NCBI GenBank assembly: GCA_944321685.1
Contig: CALUMH010000047.1
Location: forward strand, 40,391 to 104,390
From: an uncultured Muribaculaceae bacterium
GTDB lineage: Bacteria; Bacteroidota; Bacteroidia; Bacteroidales; Muribaculaceae
DNA length: 64,000 bases
Direction: 5' to 3'
In this document: one piece after another, positions 55,750 to 64,000 of the stretch
Layout of the letters: the number at the start of each line of letters is the position of its first letter
How positions within the stretch are numbered: the stretch's first letter is position 1
The notes under the pieces: generated by a model
Database searches by the model: none
What the model saw: only the letters and a program-made list of their open reading frames with translations
Told to the model about the DNA's origin: nothing
Made by a program: the position numbers and the translations under genes

Positions 55750-56883
55750 TTACTCTACCCTGTGTGCTCCATCCGAAATTATGACATCATAAACTTTTGG
55801 TTCGTGGCCATATTTTTCGGCAAATTTTTTCTTTGCGGTTTCGATAAACGTATCGTGGATTTCGTCTTTAACAAGGTTGATTGTGCAACCGCCAAAACCG
55901 CCACCCATTATACGAGAACCGGTAACACCACATTCCTTGGCGATATCGTTAAGGTAATCAAGTTCTTCGCAGCTTACTTCGTAATACTTGGAAAGGCCTT
56001 CATGAGTTTCATACATCTTTTGGCCCACAGTCTCATAATCACCGCGTTTCAAAGCTTCGCACACGTCAAGTACACGTTGTTTTTCCCCGATTACATATTC
56101 TGCGCGCTTGTAATCTTCTTCGGTGATTTCACCCTTATGCGCATCAAGGTCTGCCATTTCAGCATCACGCAATGTGGGAACTCCAAGTGTTTTAGCTACA
56201 CGTTCACATGATTCACGACGCTTGTTATAAGGAGAATCGACAAGTTCGTGTTTTACAACTGAGTCAAGCAATACCAACCGGTATCCCTTTGGTTCAAACG
56301 GGAAATATTCATATTCAAGCGAACGACAATCAAGACGAATCAAGCAATTCTTTTTACCGAATACTGAAGCAAATTGGTCCATTATACCACAATTTACGCC
56401 ACAGTAATTGTGTTCGGTTGATTGTCCGATGCGGGCAAGTTCAAATTTATCGATTTTGTTACCATTGAACATGTCATTCATGGCATATGCAAAACATGAT
56501 TCAAGAGCAGCCGAAGACGACAAGCCGGCACCCAATGGCACATTACCTGAAAATACAGTATCAAATCCCTTTACAACAAAACCACGTTTGATTACTTCAC
56601 GGCAAACGCCAAAGATGTAACGAGCCCATTGTTGCTTTGGTGCATCTTCCTCATTCAATCTGAATTCTACATATTCGTCAATATCCATTGAATAAACGCG
56701 CACCTTATCTAAGCCATTAGCCCGAACTTCGGCCATAATGTACTTATCTATAGCCCCGGGCATTACAAAACCACCGTTATAATCGGTGTGTTCGCCAATC
56801 AGGTTTATTCTACCCGCTGAAGCGTATATGGCTTCTGTCTTACCGAAACGTTCCAAAAACTTTTTTTGAATTTCTTCTTTCAT
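55750..56883 (-). CDS. galK: Galactokinase
   Basis: 377 residues of the GHMP kinase family: GRINLIGEHTDYNGGFVMPG, GNVPLGAGLSSSAALE (ATP-binding glycine-rich loop) and GSRIMGGGFGGCTINLVK. It phosphorylates galactose at C1. It is the first gene of galK-galM-nucleotidyltransferase. The upstream gap (56884-57005) shows only a weak TATATTCG-type box. Confidence 0.97.
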   Translation of the reverse strand: MKEEIQKKFLERFGKTEAIYASAGRINLIGEHTDYNGGFVMPGAIDKYIMAEVRANGLDKVRVYSMDIDEYVEFRLNEEDAPKQQWARYIFGVCREVIKRGFVVKGFDTVFSGNVPLGAGLSSSAALESCFAYAMNDMFNGNKIDKFELARIGQSTEHNYCGVNCGIMDQFASVFGKKNCLIRLDCRSLEYEYFPFEPKGYRLVLLDSVVKHELVDSPYNKRRESCERVAKTLGVPTLRDAEMADLDAHKGEITEEDYKRAEYVIGEKQRVLDVCEALKRGDYETVGQKMYETHEGLSKYYEVSCEELDYLNDIAKECGVTGSRIMGGGFGGCTINLVKDEIHDTFIETAKKKFAEKYGHEPKVYDVIISDGAHRVE

Positions 56884-57005
56884 CGTAATTGTTCTATTTA
56901 AGATTTATGTTAATAATTTGGCACGAATATACTAATAAAAATCCAAATGTTTGAGCAATTTTGATTTATTTACCATTATTTCAACATTGTCCTACAGTGC
57001 ATATC

Positions 57006-58193
57006 CTATGCTCTCGCTGATTTTTCCCATGCGCCACTACCTCGATGTTGTCGTAAATAGAAAAATCCTTTAATCACATTGACATTCATGAATAAGAAAT
57101 AATATGGTACATATAAGAATTTATTTTTTATCGATTTCTTCGACAATGCATACCCCCATAACGCCGACATATAAAATAGCACCTGCAATACCAACATGAC
57201 GATATAGAAACATGACTGAGGATTTTGTACCAATAAAATAATATTGACAGGCAACATTAAAAACATTAATATCGGTGTTATCGTCCAACGAAGTACACGA
57301 TGTGAAATATATTGGAACGACATTGTTCCATATTTAAATATATTGAGCAGTTTTCGCAATCTCCACACAGATTGCAATCCTCCGGCTGCAATTCTTACTT
57401 TGCGTTTTTCCTCTTCTTGCATATTGGCGGAACCGCTTTCTTCGGCATAAGCATTGGAACAATATTCTATTTTATAACCTTTGGCAGCTATTTGCATCGA
57501 CAACATAAAATCGTCAAGCAAAGTATCGTTCCCCATGTTTTCATATAGTTCTCGTTTGATTGCAAACAATTCACCGGCTGCACCGACGGCCGTACACAGT
57601 TCGGAATCCCAACGTTTTAATGTTGATTCATATTTCCAATAAATACCTTCTCCCCCCGATGAAGCTTTGTCGCGCACTTTGTTTATTATTCGTTTCTCTC
57701 CGGCAACACACCCTACTCGGGGATTTCTCATAAAACATTGGGCTATATTGATTATTGCATCACGGTTGAGCATTGTATTGGCATCGGTAAACACAACTAT
57801 CGGTGATGAAACAAACGGCATACTGCGATTCAATGCCGCAGTTTTACCCTGCCTTTCAGGTTGATACAGTATTTTAACATCATTATATTTGTTCAAATTC
57901 TCATTTGTCTTGTCGTTGCTACCATCTGTAACCCACACTATTTTCAATTTCTCTTTAGGGTAATTAAGCAAGTGCGTATTTTCCATTTTAGCTTCAACAA
58001 CGGCTTCTTCATTATACGCGGCAATCAGTAGTGTTATTTCTGGATAATCGTTTTGTAAATAATCATTGTTAAAAACCGGCTTAACAAACAAATGCTTGAT
58101 TTTAATTAAAAGCCATAACAGAATTCCGTATCCTATATAAGTATAAAATACAATTACAAGGCTTATGCAAAACACAACTTCTAAACACTTCAT
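57006..58193 (-). CDS. Family 2 glycosyltransferase, membrane-integrated
   Basis: 395 residues: an N-terminal transmembrane helix (about 6-28), a GT2 GT-A domain with ITLLIAAYNEEAVVEAKMEN, YQPERQGKTAALNRSM, VVFTDANTML (DxD-like metal site), DDFMLSMQIAAKGYKI and SGSANMQEEEKRKVRIAAGG, then three or four C-terminal hydrophobic segments. It resembles exopolysaccharide and cellulose-synthase-like transferases. The product is unknown and no polysaccharide export genes are adjacent. Confidence 0.9.
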   Translation of the reverse strand: MKCLEVVFCISLVIVFYTYIGYGILLWLLIKIKHLFVKPVFNNDYLQNDYPEITLLIAAYNEEAVVEAKMENTHLLNYPKEKLKIVWVTDGSNDKTNENLNKYNDVKILYQPERQGKTAALNRSMPFVSSPIVVFTDANTMLNRDAIINIAQCFMRNPRVGCVAGEKRIINKVRDKASSGGEGIYWKYESTLKRWDSELCTAVGAAGELFAIKRELYENMGNDTLLDDFMLSMQIAAKGYKIEYCSNAYAEESGSANMQEEEKRKVRIAAGGLQSVWRLRKLLNIFKYGTMSFQYISHRVLRWTITPILMFLMLPVNIILLVQNPQSCFYIVMLVLQVLFYMSALWGYALSKKSIKNKFLYVPYYFLFMNVNVIKGFFYLRQHRGSGAWEKSARA

Positions 58194-58225
58194 TCCAATA
58201 TTATAATATATATGTTATTACAAAA

Positions 58226-58256
58226 CAAAATTAGTATAAAATGATTATAAATGCAA
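58226..58256 (-). promoter_or_regulatory. Promoter of the GT2 gene
   Basis: Minus strand TTG (58256-58254) and TAATTTTG (58233-58226), 20 bp apart, about 33 nt before the ATG at 58193. Confidence 0.6.
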
Positions 58257-58366
58257 TTATTACATATTTCCCATTTTTCATAAAAAATGACAAAATCCCT
58301 ATTAATGGGGGTTGTACAATCTACCAATCGCTTCTTAACAAGTTATAAATTACCGATAAAAGGCGA

Positions 58367-58397
58367 TTGTGGCCTATAAAATGTGCCCTTAACTTTG
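58367..58397 (+). promoter_or_regulatory. Promoter of the TonB receptor operon
   Basis: TTG at 58367-58369 and TAACTTTG at 58390-58397, 20 bp apart, 29 nt before the ATG at 58427. No clear Fur-type inverted repeat was identified by eye. Confidence 0.6.
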
Positions 58398-58426
58398 CAC
58401 TGCAAAAAAACAAATATTTTGTCTGA

Positions 58427-60859
58427 ATGAAGAATTATACAGTTATACTTTTAACCATCGCGGCTATATCACTTGTTGCTATTCCGGCAACCGCACAACA
58501 TCATCACAAACACATATTTCATAAAAACGGTGGTCGTTCCATAATTTCGGGAAAAGTATTTTCGACAGAAAATGGAGAAGCAGTAAATTTTGCAACAGTG
58601 TATTTAAAAGGCACCAACCATGGCTGTGCTACCGATGAAAATGGAGAATATCGTATAAAAGCACCTATAGGTGATTATATGCTTGTGGTTTCGGCTGTGG
58701 GGTATTCCACAGCCGAAACAGAAATTTCCATCACCAAAGGCCGCCACACAGTGCAAAATATGGAAATAGCTCCCGAATCGCGCCACCTTGATGAAGTGGT
58801 CGTAGAAGCTTCCGGCGTGAAACGTGTACAACGGTCGGCTTATAACGCCGTAGCCATAGATACACGGGAAATGAAAAATACCACAAAAAATTTAAGCGAA
58901 GCATTAAAACAGCTTCCGGGTATGAAAATACGTGAAACAGGCGGTGTGGGATCGGATATGCAAATGATGCTCGACGGTTTTAGCGGCAATCACGTGAAAG
59001 TTTTTATTGATGGTATTCCACAAGAAGGCACAGGACAAGCACTTGACTTGAACAATATTCCAGTTAATTTTGCCGAACGCATAGAAGTGTACAAAGGGGT
59101 GGTTCCTGTAGGATTCGGTACCGACGCATTGGGTGGTGTCATCAATATTGTCACCAACAAGCACCGACGCAAGTGGTTTGTCGATGCCTCGTATTCTTAT
59201 GGGTCATTCAACACTCATAAATCATATGTGCACTTCGGACAAAGTTTAAATAGTGGCCTGACATATGAGATCAACGCATTCCAAAACTATTCAGACAATG
59301 ACTATCACATTGATAACTATATTACCGAATTTCTTGAAGACGGATTTGAGACTACCGACCGCAGCCGTATTTACCACGTGCGCCGGTTTAACGACACTTT
59401 TCATAACGAGGCTGTAATAGGCAAAATAGGATTCACCGGCAAATCGTGGGCCGATCGCCTGATGCTTGGTTTTACCTACTCAAATTTTTACAAAGAGATA
59501 CAAACAGGTGTTTATCAATACATAGTGTTCGGACAAAAGCATCGCAAAGGACATTCACTTGTTCCTTCACTCGAATATAGCAAACGTGACCTGCTTGTGA
59601 AAGGGCTTGATGTGGTGCTTACAGCCAACTACAACCATAATCTGACACATAATATCGACACTGCGTCGTATAAATATAATTGGCTTGGTGAATACAAATA
59701 TACCGGCACACATGGGGAACAATCATACCAAGACAACGAGTCGAAAAACACCAACTGGAATGCTGCCTTTACGGCAAATTACCGGCTTGGTTCGGCTCAT
59801 GCATTCACACTCAACCATGTGTTCAGCTCGTTTCACCGCACCACACGGTCGCGCATCGACGGCGGCTCAAGATTGTCGGACTTCAGTATTCCCAAAGTGA
59901 CACGCAAAAATGTAACCGGACTGTCATATCGCTTTATGCCTTATGAAAAATGGAACATCACAGCTTTCGGAAAATATTACAATCAATTTAACCGGGGACC
60001 AGTATCGCATAGCACCGATGGTATAGGCGACTACTATAACGAATCACGCTCAATAAGCGCATTCGGATATGGTGCGGCCGGTACATATTTCATAATCGAC
60101 GGATTACAAGCCAAGTTGTCATATGAAAAAGCATACCGTCTTCCTAAGACCGATGAACTTTTTGGCGATGAAGACCTTGAAGCCGGGAAAACCAACTTAC
60201 GCCCTGAAAAAAGCGATAATTTGAACTTTAATTTGAGTTATAACCGCACTTTCGGGAAACATGGGTTGTATTTAGAGGGTGCATTAATATATCGCGACAC
60301 AAAAGACTATATAAAACGAGGCCTTGATGCAACCGGCGGGCTTGCTTATGGCATATATGAAAATCATGGGCGAGTGAAAACCAAAGGGTTCAATATATCG
60401 GCTCGCTACAGTTTCGACCGTTGGTTCAACATCGGTGGAACGTTCAACAATATCAATGCGCGTGACGATGAACGCTACCGCGCACAAGGCACGCAGCAAG
60501 CCAGTGAAACATATGGACAGCGCATTCCCAACCAACCTTACACTTATTCAAATTTCGATGCCAACTTTTATTGGCACGACATTTTTGGAAAAGGGAATAT
60601 CCTCACTGTAAGTTATGACGGATATTACCAACACGAATTTCCACTATATTGGGAAGACCTTGGTGACCCAAACACCAAAAGCCGTGTTCCTAAACAATTG
60701 TCACACAACTTGACAATAGGATACTCGCTGATGAATGGACGCTACAACATATCGCTTGAATGTCGCAATCTTACCGATGAAAAGTTGTATGACAACTTCA
60801 GCCTGCAAAAGGCAGGGCGTGCATTTTACGGTAAAGTGCGTATATACTTTGGAGATTGA
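58427..60859 (+). CDS. TonB-dependent outer-membrane receptor (XusA-like)
   Basis: 810 residues: signal peptide (about 1-23), a histidine cluster right after it ([10 protein letters not shown]), a carboxypeptidase-regulatory-like beta domain (about 40-115), a TonB plug (about 135-245, [20 protein letters not shown]) and a beta barrel ending in [13 protein letters not shown]. It imports a ferric ligand through the outer membrane. With the DUF4374 lipoprotein and PepSY protein that follow, the layout matches the XusABC xenosiderophore locus of Bacteroides thetaiotaomicron. The ligand is inferred. Confidence 0.9.
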   Translation: MKNYTVILLTIAAISLVAIPATAQHHHKHIFHKNGGRSIISGKVFSTENGEAVNFATVYLKGTNHGCATDENGEYRIKAPIGDYMLVVSAVGYSTAETEISITKGRHTVQNMEIAPESRHLDEVVVEASGVKRVQRSAYNAVAIDTREMKNTTKNLSEALKQLPGMKIRETGGVGSDMQMMLDGFSGNHVKVFIDGIPQEGTGQALDLNNIPVNFAERIEVYKGVVPVGFGTDALGGVINIVTNKHRRKWFVDASYSYGSFNTHKSYVHFGQSLNSGLTYEINAFQNYSDNDYHIDNYITEFLEDGFETTDRSRIYHVRRFNDTFHNEAVIGKIGFTGKSWADRLMLGFTYSNFYKEIQTGVYQYIVFGQKHRKGHSLVPSLEYSKRDLLVKGLDVVLTANYNHNLTHNIDTASYKYNWLGEYKYTGTHGEQSYQDNESKNTNWNAAFTANYRLGSAHAFTLNHVFSSFHRTTRSRIDGGSRLSDFSIPKVTRKNVTGLSYRFMPYEKWNITAFGKYYNQFNRGPVSHSTDGIGDYYNESRSISAFGYGAAGTYFIIDGLQAKLSYEKAYRLPKTDELFGDEDLEAGKTNLRPEKSDNLNFNLSYNRTFGKHGLYLEGALIYRDTKDYIKRGLDATGGLAYGIYENHGRVKTKGFNISARYSFDRWFNIGGTFNNINARDDERYRAQGTQQASETYGQRIPNQPYTYSNFDANFYWHDIFGKGNILTVSYDGYYQHEFPLYWEDLGDPNTKSRVPKQLSHNLTIGYSLMNGRYNISLECRNLTDEKLYDNFSLQKAGRAFYGKVRIYFGD

Positions 60860-60888
60860 TTAACTCAAACTATTATTATACTACGTTT

Positions 60889-62322
60889 ATGAAAAGGAAA
60901 CACTACTTATGGGCATTGGCTGTAGCCCTGAGCAGCCTCACTTTTATATCTTGCAGCGAAGACGAACCTAAAACGCCGGAAGGAGAAGCAGGTTCTATCC
61001 CGGAAGGAGACAGTCGCTTTATAATAGCAGCCTCGGCAGGCGATGCAGTTTACTTGTTGACTGCACCGTCGCTCGACGAAGGACAAATAACTGCCTACCA
61101 AGACGGACTTGAAACCGAATCGAGCTCTAACTGGATTTTCTATGGCAACAAATACTTGTTTAGCTTCCAATATAATGATGGCGCGCAAGGCACAGGATTT
61201 TCTTACCGTCTTGATGCAACAACAGGAAAAGTTGTCGAAGCCCAACAATACACCTATAACCGCACCACAACCTACGGGACTTGGGGCGAGAACGTAATCA
61301 CCTCGTCAACCAATGCCGGCACCAAAGAACAAGATGCACAAGGCAATTATGCCTACTACCTGCAATTCAATTATTTGAATGTGGACAACGCTACTTCGAG
61401 CAGCGGTTCGCACATAGCCGAAAATTTTCTTGGTAACGGCGAGCGCGTCAGTTTTGCCGGCTTTGTAGAAGCAAATGGCAAACTTTATACATCGGTAGTT
61501 CCTATGGGCATGAGCCATTATGGAGTGAACACTTATCCCGACAAAGTGGTTGACATGAAATATATAACCAATCACAGCGGTGGTTCAGGTTCTGGACAAT
61601 ATACGCCTGGCATGATTCCAACCACTCAATATCCCGACAGTGCATTTGTTGCCATATACAGCGGCGACAGCTTTGATGAATCACCGGTTATTGCCCGTAC
61701 CGGCAAAATAGGCTTTGCCAGCGGACGTATGCGCTCACAATATTACCAAACAATATGGGCTGCTGACAACGGAGACCTTTATGTATTCTCGCCCGGATAC
61801 GGCCGTACCGTGCAGGCCGAGAGTACCGTTACCGATAAAGACGGCAACACTCACGAATTGCACCGTGTGCAAGGCCAATTACCTTCGGGTGTGGTGCGCA
61901 TCAAAGCCGGGCAAACTACTTTTGATGAAAGTTACTATGTAAACCTCGAAGAACAAGGCAACGGTAACCCTATGTTCCGTTGCTGGCATGCCGGGGGCGA
62001 TAACTTCCTACTGCAAATGTACAGTAATGGTGTAGAAGGCATGGCAGGAACATCTGCACCTCGTAACGAACTCGCAGTATTCAATGGCACTCAGGGTAAA
62101 CTGACGGTAGTAACAGGACTGCCTTCTTCTGATGAAATCTCAAGTTTCGGCACTCCTACCAATGCCAACGGATATGCCTATATCCCGGTAGTAGTAAAGA
62201 CCGATGGGGTTCCGCCTACTATATATCGCATAGATCCTGCCACAGGTGTAGCCACTCCGGGCTTGAAAATAATGTCTATCAGCAGCGTATCGGCACTTGG
62301 CAGCCTCTCTGCATCAAAATAA
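60889..62322 (+). CDS. DUF4374 surface lipoprotein (XusB-like)
   Basis: 477 residues from ATG 60889 ([20 protein letters not shown]). The lipobox (FISC) is followed by SEDEP, an acidic signal typical of surface-exported lipoproteins in Bacteroidetes. The remainder is a beta-propeller-like repeat protein with repeating aromatic and glycine-rich strands. DUF4374 members next to TonB receptors bind ferric siderophores; XusB is the characterised example. It starts 29 bases after the receptor stop codon. Confidence 0.88.
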   Translation: MKRKHYLWALAVALSSLTFISCSEDEPKTPEGEAGSIPEGDSRFIIAASAGDAVYLLTAPSLDEGQITAYQDGLETESSSNWIFYGNKYLFSFQYNDGAQGTGFSYRLDATTGKVVEAQQYTYNRTTTYGTWGENVITSSTNAGTKEQDAQGNYAYYLQFNYLNVDNATSSSGSHIAENFLGNGERVSFAGFVEANGKLYTSVVPMGMSHYGVNTYPDKVVDMKYITNHSGGSGSGQYTPGMIPTTQYPDSAFVAIYSGDSFDESPVIARTGKIGFASGRMRSQYYQTIWAADNGDLYVFSPGYGRTVQAESTVTDKDGNTHELHRVQGQLPSGVVRIKAGQTTFDESYYVNLEEQGNGNPMFRCWHAGGDNFLLQMYSNGVEGMAGTSAPRNELAVFNGTQGKLTVVTGLPSSDEISSFGTPTNANGYAYIPVVVKTDGVPPTIYRIDPATGVATPGLKIMSISSVSALGSLSASK

Positions 62323-62379
62323 TCATAATAGGTTTAACTTATTATCCGGCGACATTTAAGTTTTGTATATGAGCATTAA

Positions 62380-63534
62380 ATGCCGCCGGATATAATACAT
62401 ACTGTTCATCAATTGAAACAATTATTTCGCAAACTGCATTTATGGCTTTCCATCCCGTTTGGCTTGATAATTACGCTTATATGCTTCTCAGGGGCAATGC
62501 TCGTGTTTGAACAAGAGGTGATGCAGTTCACCCACCGCTCGCTATATTACGTGGATGAAGTTAAAAACAAGCCGTTACCCGTAGACGAACTTGTAGCCTG
62601 TGCCAAAGCATCATTACCCAACGACGTGGCAGTGCAAAACGTGACCATTTTTCACGATCCACACCGAGCTTATCATATAACTCTGTCAAAGCCGCCGAAA
62701 TCGGCTCTAATAATCGATCAATATACAGGCGAAATAAAAGGCCGTTCACAGCGCACCCCATTTTTTTCGGCAATGTTCAGACTACATCGTTGGTTGCTTG
62801 GAAGTCGCCCAAATGGAGGTGGTATTTTTTGGGGTAAAACAATTGTCGGGATAAGTACTTTGCTATTTGTCTTGGTGCTTATTTCTGGGGTAATAATTTG
62901 GTGGCCACATACCATAAAAGGGTTAAAAAACGGTCTTAGAATAAAGTTCTGTAACGGGAGTTACAAGTTATGGCATGGCTTACACGTGGCAGGAGGAATG
63001 TATGCCTTGCTACTATTACTCGTAATGGCTCTTACCGGCCTCACATGGTCGTTCAACTGGTATCGTACAGTTTTTTATAAATCATTCGGTGTAGAGATGC
63101 AACAACGAGGCAATCATAATAGCAACAACCATGTTCAAAATACGGCTCATGATACAGCACATAGGTATGAACATTGGCAACAAGTATATTCAACCCTTGC
63201 GGTCAACAATCCTAACAACATGAGCATATCCATTGGCGACGGAACGGCCGTGGTATCGCACAATCGATATGGAAATACACGAGGTGGCGACAAATATCGA
63301 TTTGACCCAAACACCGGGGAAATAATCGAAAGTATTTTCTACAAAGATTTATCAAAATCGGGCAAAATACGTGGTTGGATTTACTCGGTGCACACCGGCA
63401 CTTTCGGCGGAACAATCACACGTCTTATATGGTTCCTTGCAGCCTTGCTTGGTGCAACACTTCCCATCACAGGATATTACTTATGGATAAAAAAGACAAT
63501 TTCAAGAAATAAAAACATAGGTAACAACACTTAA
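62380..63534 (+). CDS. PepSY-domain inner-membrane protein (XusC-like)
   Basis: 384 residues of the PepSY_TM family with four transmembrane segments: about 18-40 (LWLSIPFGLIITLICFSGAM), 150-172, 197-218 and 346-368. PepSY parts lie around 60-115 and 265-330, the latter with YRFDPNTGEIIES. A conserved LHxxLL-type segment (FRLHRWLLGSRPNGG) is seen. Such proteins are proposed inner-membrane ferric reductases or iron-siderophore handlers. It completes the three-gene XusABC-like unit. Confidence 0.88.
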   Translation: MPPDIIHTVHQLKQLFRKLHLWLSIPFGLIITLICFSGAMLVFEQEVMQFTHRSLYYVDEVKNKPLPVDELVACAKASLPNDVAVQNVTIFHDPHRAYHITLSKPPKSALIIDQYTGEIKGRSQRTPFFSAMFRLHRWLLGSRPNGGGIFWGKTIVGISTLLFVLVLISGVIIWWPHTIKGLKNGLRIKFCNGSYKLWHGLHVAGGMYALLLLLVMALTGLTWSFNWYRTVFYKSFGVEMQQRGNHNSNNHVQNTAHDTAHRYEHWQQVYSTLAVNNPNNMSISIGDGTAVVSHNRYGNTRGGDKYRFDPNTGEIIESIFYKDLSKSGKIRGWIYSVHTGTFGGTITRLIWFLAALLGATLPITGYYLWIKKTISRNKNIGNNT

Positions 63535-63540
63535 CAACAA

Positions 63541-63591
63541 ATGCTTAAGAAGGTACATCAAAATTAATAATATTGATACCTTCTTAAGCAT
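63541..63591 (+). terminator. Terminator of the XusABC-like operon
   Basis: A 15-bp perfect inverted repeat ATGCTTAAGAAGGTA (63541-63555) / TACCTTCTTAAGCAT (63577-63591), seven bases after the PepSY stop codon. The tail is AT-rich rather than a pure T run. Confidence 0.7.
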
Positions 63592-63668
63592 ATAATAATA
63601 CATTGGTGACTCTTATTCTCATATACCGGCAATTTATGCACATTTTTCAAAAAAATTGCACTGCCCTA

Positions 63669-63699
63669 TTGCATAATTACAAAACAATTTATACCTTTG
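63669..63699 (+). promoter_or_regulatory. Promoter of tRNA-Ala
   Basis: TTG at 63669-63671 and TACCTTTG at 63692-63699, 20 bp apart, 22 nt before the tRNA 5' end. The TACCTTTG box matches that of tRNA-Leu at 38406. Confidence 0.65.
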
Positions 63700-63721
63700 C
63701 AACCGCAAACGATAACAAAGC

Positions 63722-63794
63722 GGGGTATTAGCTCATCTGGTAGAGCGCAACACTGGCAGTGTTGAGGTAAGCGGTTCGAGTCCGCTATACTCCA
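63722..63794 (+). tRNA. tRNA-Ala (anticodon GGC)
   Basis: A 73-base cloverleaf with acceptor arms GGGGTAT/ATACTCC, D-loop AGCTCATCTGGTAGAGC, anticodon stem CAACA/TGTTG around CTGGCAG (anticodon GGC) and T-arm AGCGGTTCGAGTCCGCT. The 3' CCA is not encoded. Confidence 0.95.
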
Positions 63795-63826
63795 CAAAAC
63801 ACAAGTCACAACAAGTGTAAAAATTT

Positions 63827-63867
63827 AAAGCGCCGAATTTCGATGATTAATTGAAATTCGGCGCTTT
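63827..63867 (+). terminator. Terminator of tRNA-Ala
   Basis: A 15-bp perfect inverted repeat AAAGCGCCGAATTTC (63827-63841) / GAAATTCGGCGCTTT (63853-63867), followed by TCTTAT. Confidence 0.88.
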
Positions 63868-63907
63868 TCTTATGTTTGTCATTTTGATTGGGGGCAGTCT
63901 GAAAAAG

Positions 63908-63941
63908 GGATCAGCGGATTTTCCGGATCAGCGGATTTTCC
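63908..63941. repeat. Tandem 17-bp direct repeat at the window end
   Basis: Two adjacent perfect copies of GGATCAGCGGATTTTCC lie at 63908-63924 and 63925-63941. The flanking sequence to the edge (63870-64000) is more GC-rich than the preceding gap. A minus-strand frame is open from about 63880 to the window edge without a start, but nothing in it is recognisable, so it is not called as a gene. Confidence 0.5.
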
Positions 63942-64000
63942 CGGTTGGTGGAGCAGGGATTTCAGGAATATAGCTTGGCAAGCCTGAACATGAAGAAGCC

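Overview
The window is a chromosomal segment of a member of the Bacteroidales, probably a gut commensal. The evidence is the promoter grammar (-7 TAnnTTTG with a TTTG or TTG element about 19-21 bp upstream), few Shine-Dalgarno sites, type IX secretion (T9SS)-type C-terminal domains, a complete Bat aerotolerance operon, SusC-like TonB receptors with DUF4374 partners, a short (286 aa) primary sigma factor and low-GC housekeeping genes. Muribaculaceae is my guess at family level; the sequence alone does not settle it. No phage, CRISPR array, rRNA operon or intact insertion sequence was seen.

Layout. 1-4.0 kb: a truncated GYF_2/dispanin membrane protein, an HU gene, then two overlapping rhomboid genes and an endonuclease/exonuclease/phosphatase protein. 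4.1-12.8 kb: nnr (NAD(P)HX repair) coupled to a secreted protein, parE-coaD-S41 protease, then asd. 12.8-20.3 kb: an acyltransferase facing a leucine/isoleucine operon (leuA-leuC-leuD-cimA-leuB) that is preceded by a short Leu/Ile-rich leader peptide and an intrinsic terminator, the arrangement of a ribosome-mediated attenuator. 20.4-23.7 kb: a small outer-membrane barrel, primary sigma factor and HtrA protease. 24.0-34.4 kb: an HU gene, a membrane-anchored HU-LysM fusion, then moxR-DUF58-batABCDE. 34.5-42.5 kb: tRNA-Arg, a palindrome cluster, an HTH regulator, pyrK-pyrD, a GNAT, tRNA-Leu and a large repeat-containing secreted protein. 42.5-51.3 kb: nfnAB and a convergent dTDP-deoxyaminosugar operon (rmlB, rmlA, two cupin ketoisomerases, aminotransferase) ending in a GH3 glycosidase. 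51.4-58.2 kb: tsaD-cinA, then galK-galM-nucleotidyltransferase and a GT2. 58.4-63.5 kb: a TonB receptor, DUF4374 lipoprotein and PepSY protein resembling the XusABC xenosiderophore system. 63.7 kb: tRNA-Ala and unassigned sequence to the end.

Functional links. LeuCD and LeuB can serve both leucine synthesis (via LeuA) and threonine-independent 2-oxobutyrate/isoleucine synthesis (via CimA); the leader peptide carries codons for exactly these two amino acids. The rml/ketoisomerase/aminotransferase set can make a dTDP-3-amino-3,6-dideoxyhexose for surface glycans. The most noteworthy items are the leu/cim leader, the HU-TM-LysM fusion, the asymmetric tandem ketoisomerases, the palindrome cluster at 34.7 kb and a possible small RNA at 42.2-42.3 kb. 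All functional statements rest on reading the translated sequence by eye and on family knowledge; no database search was run.
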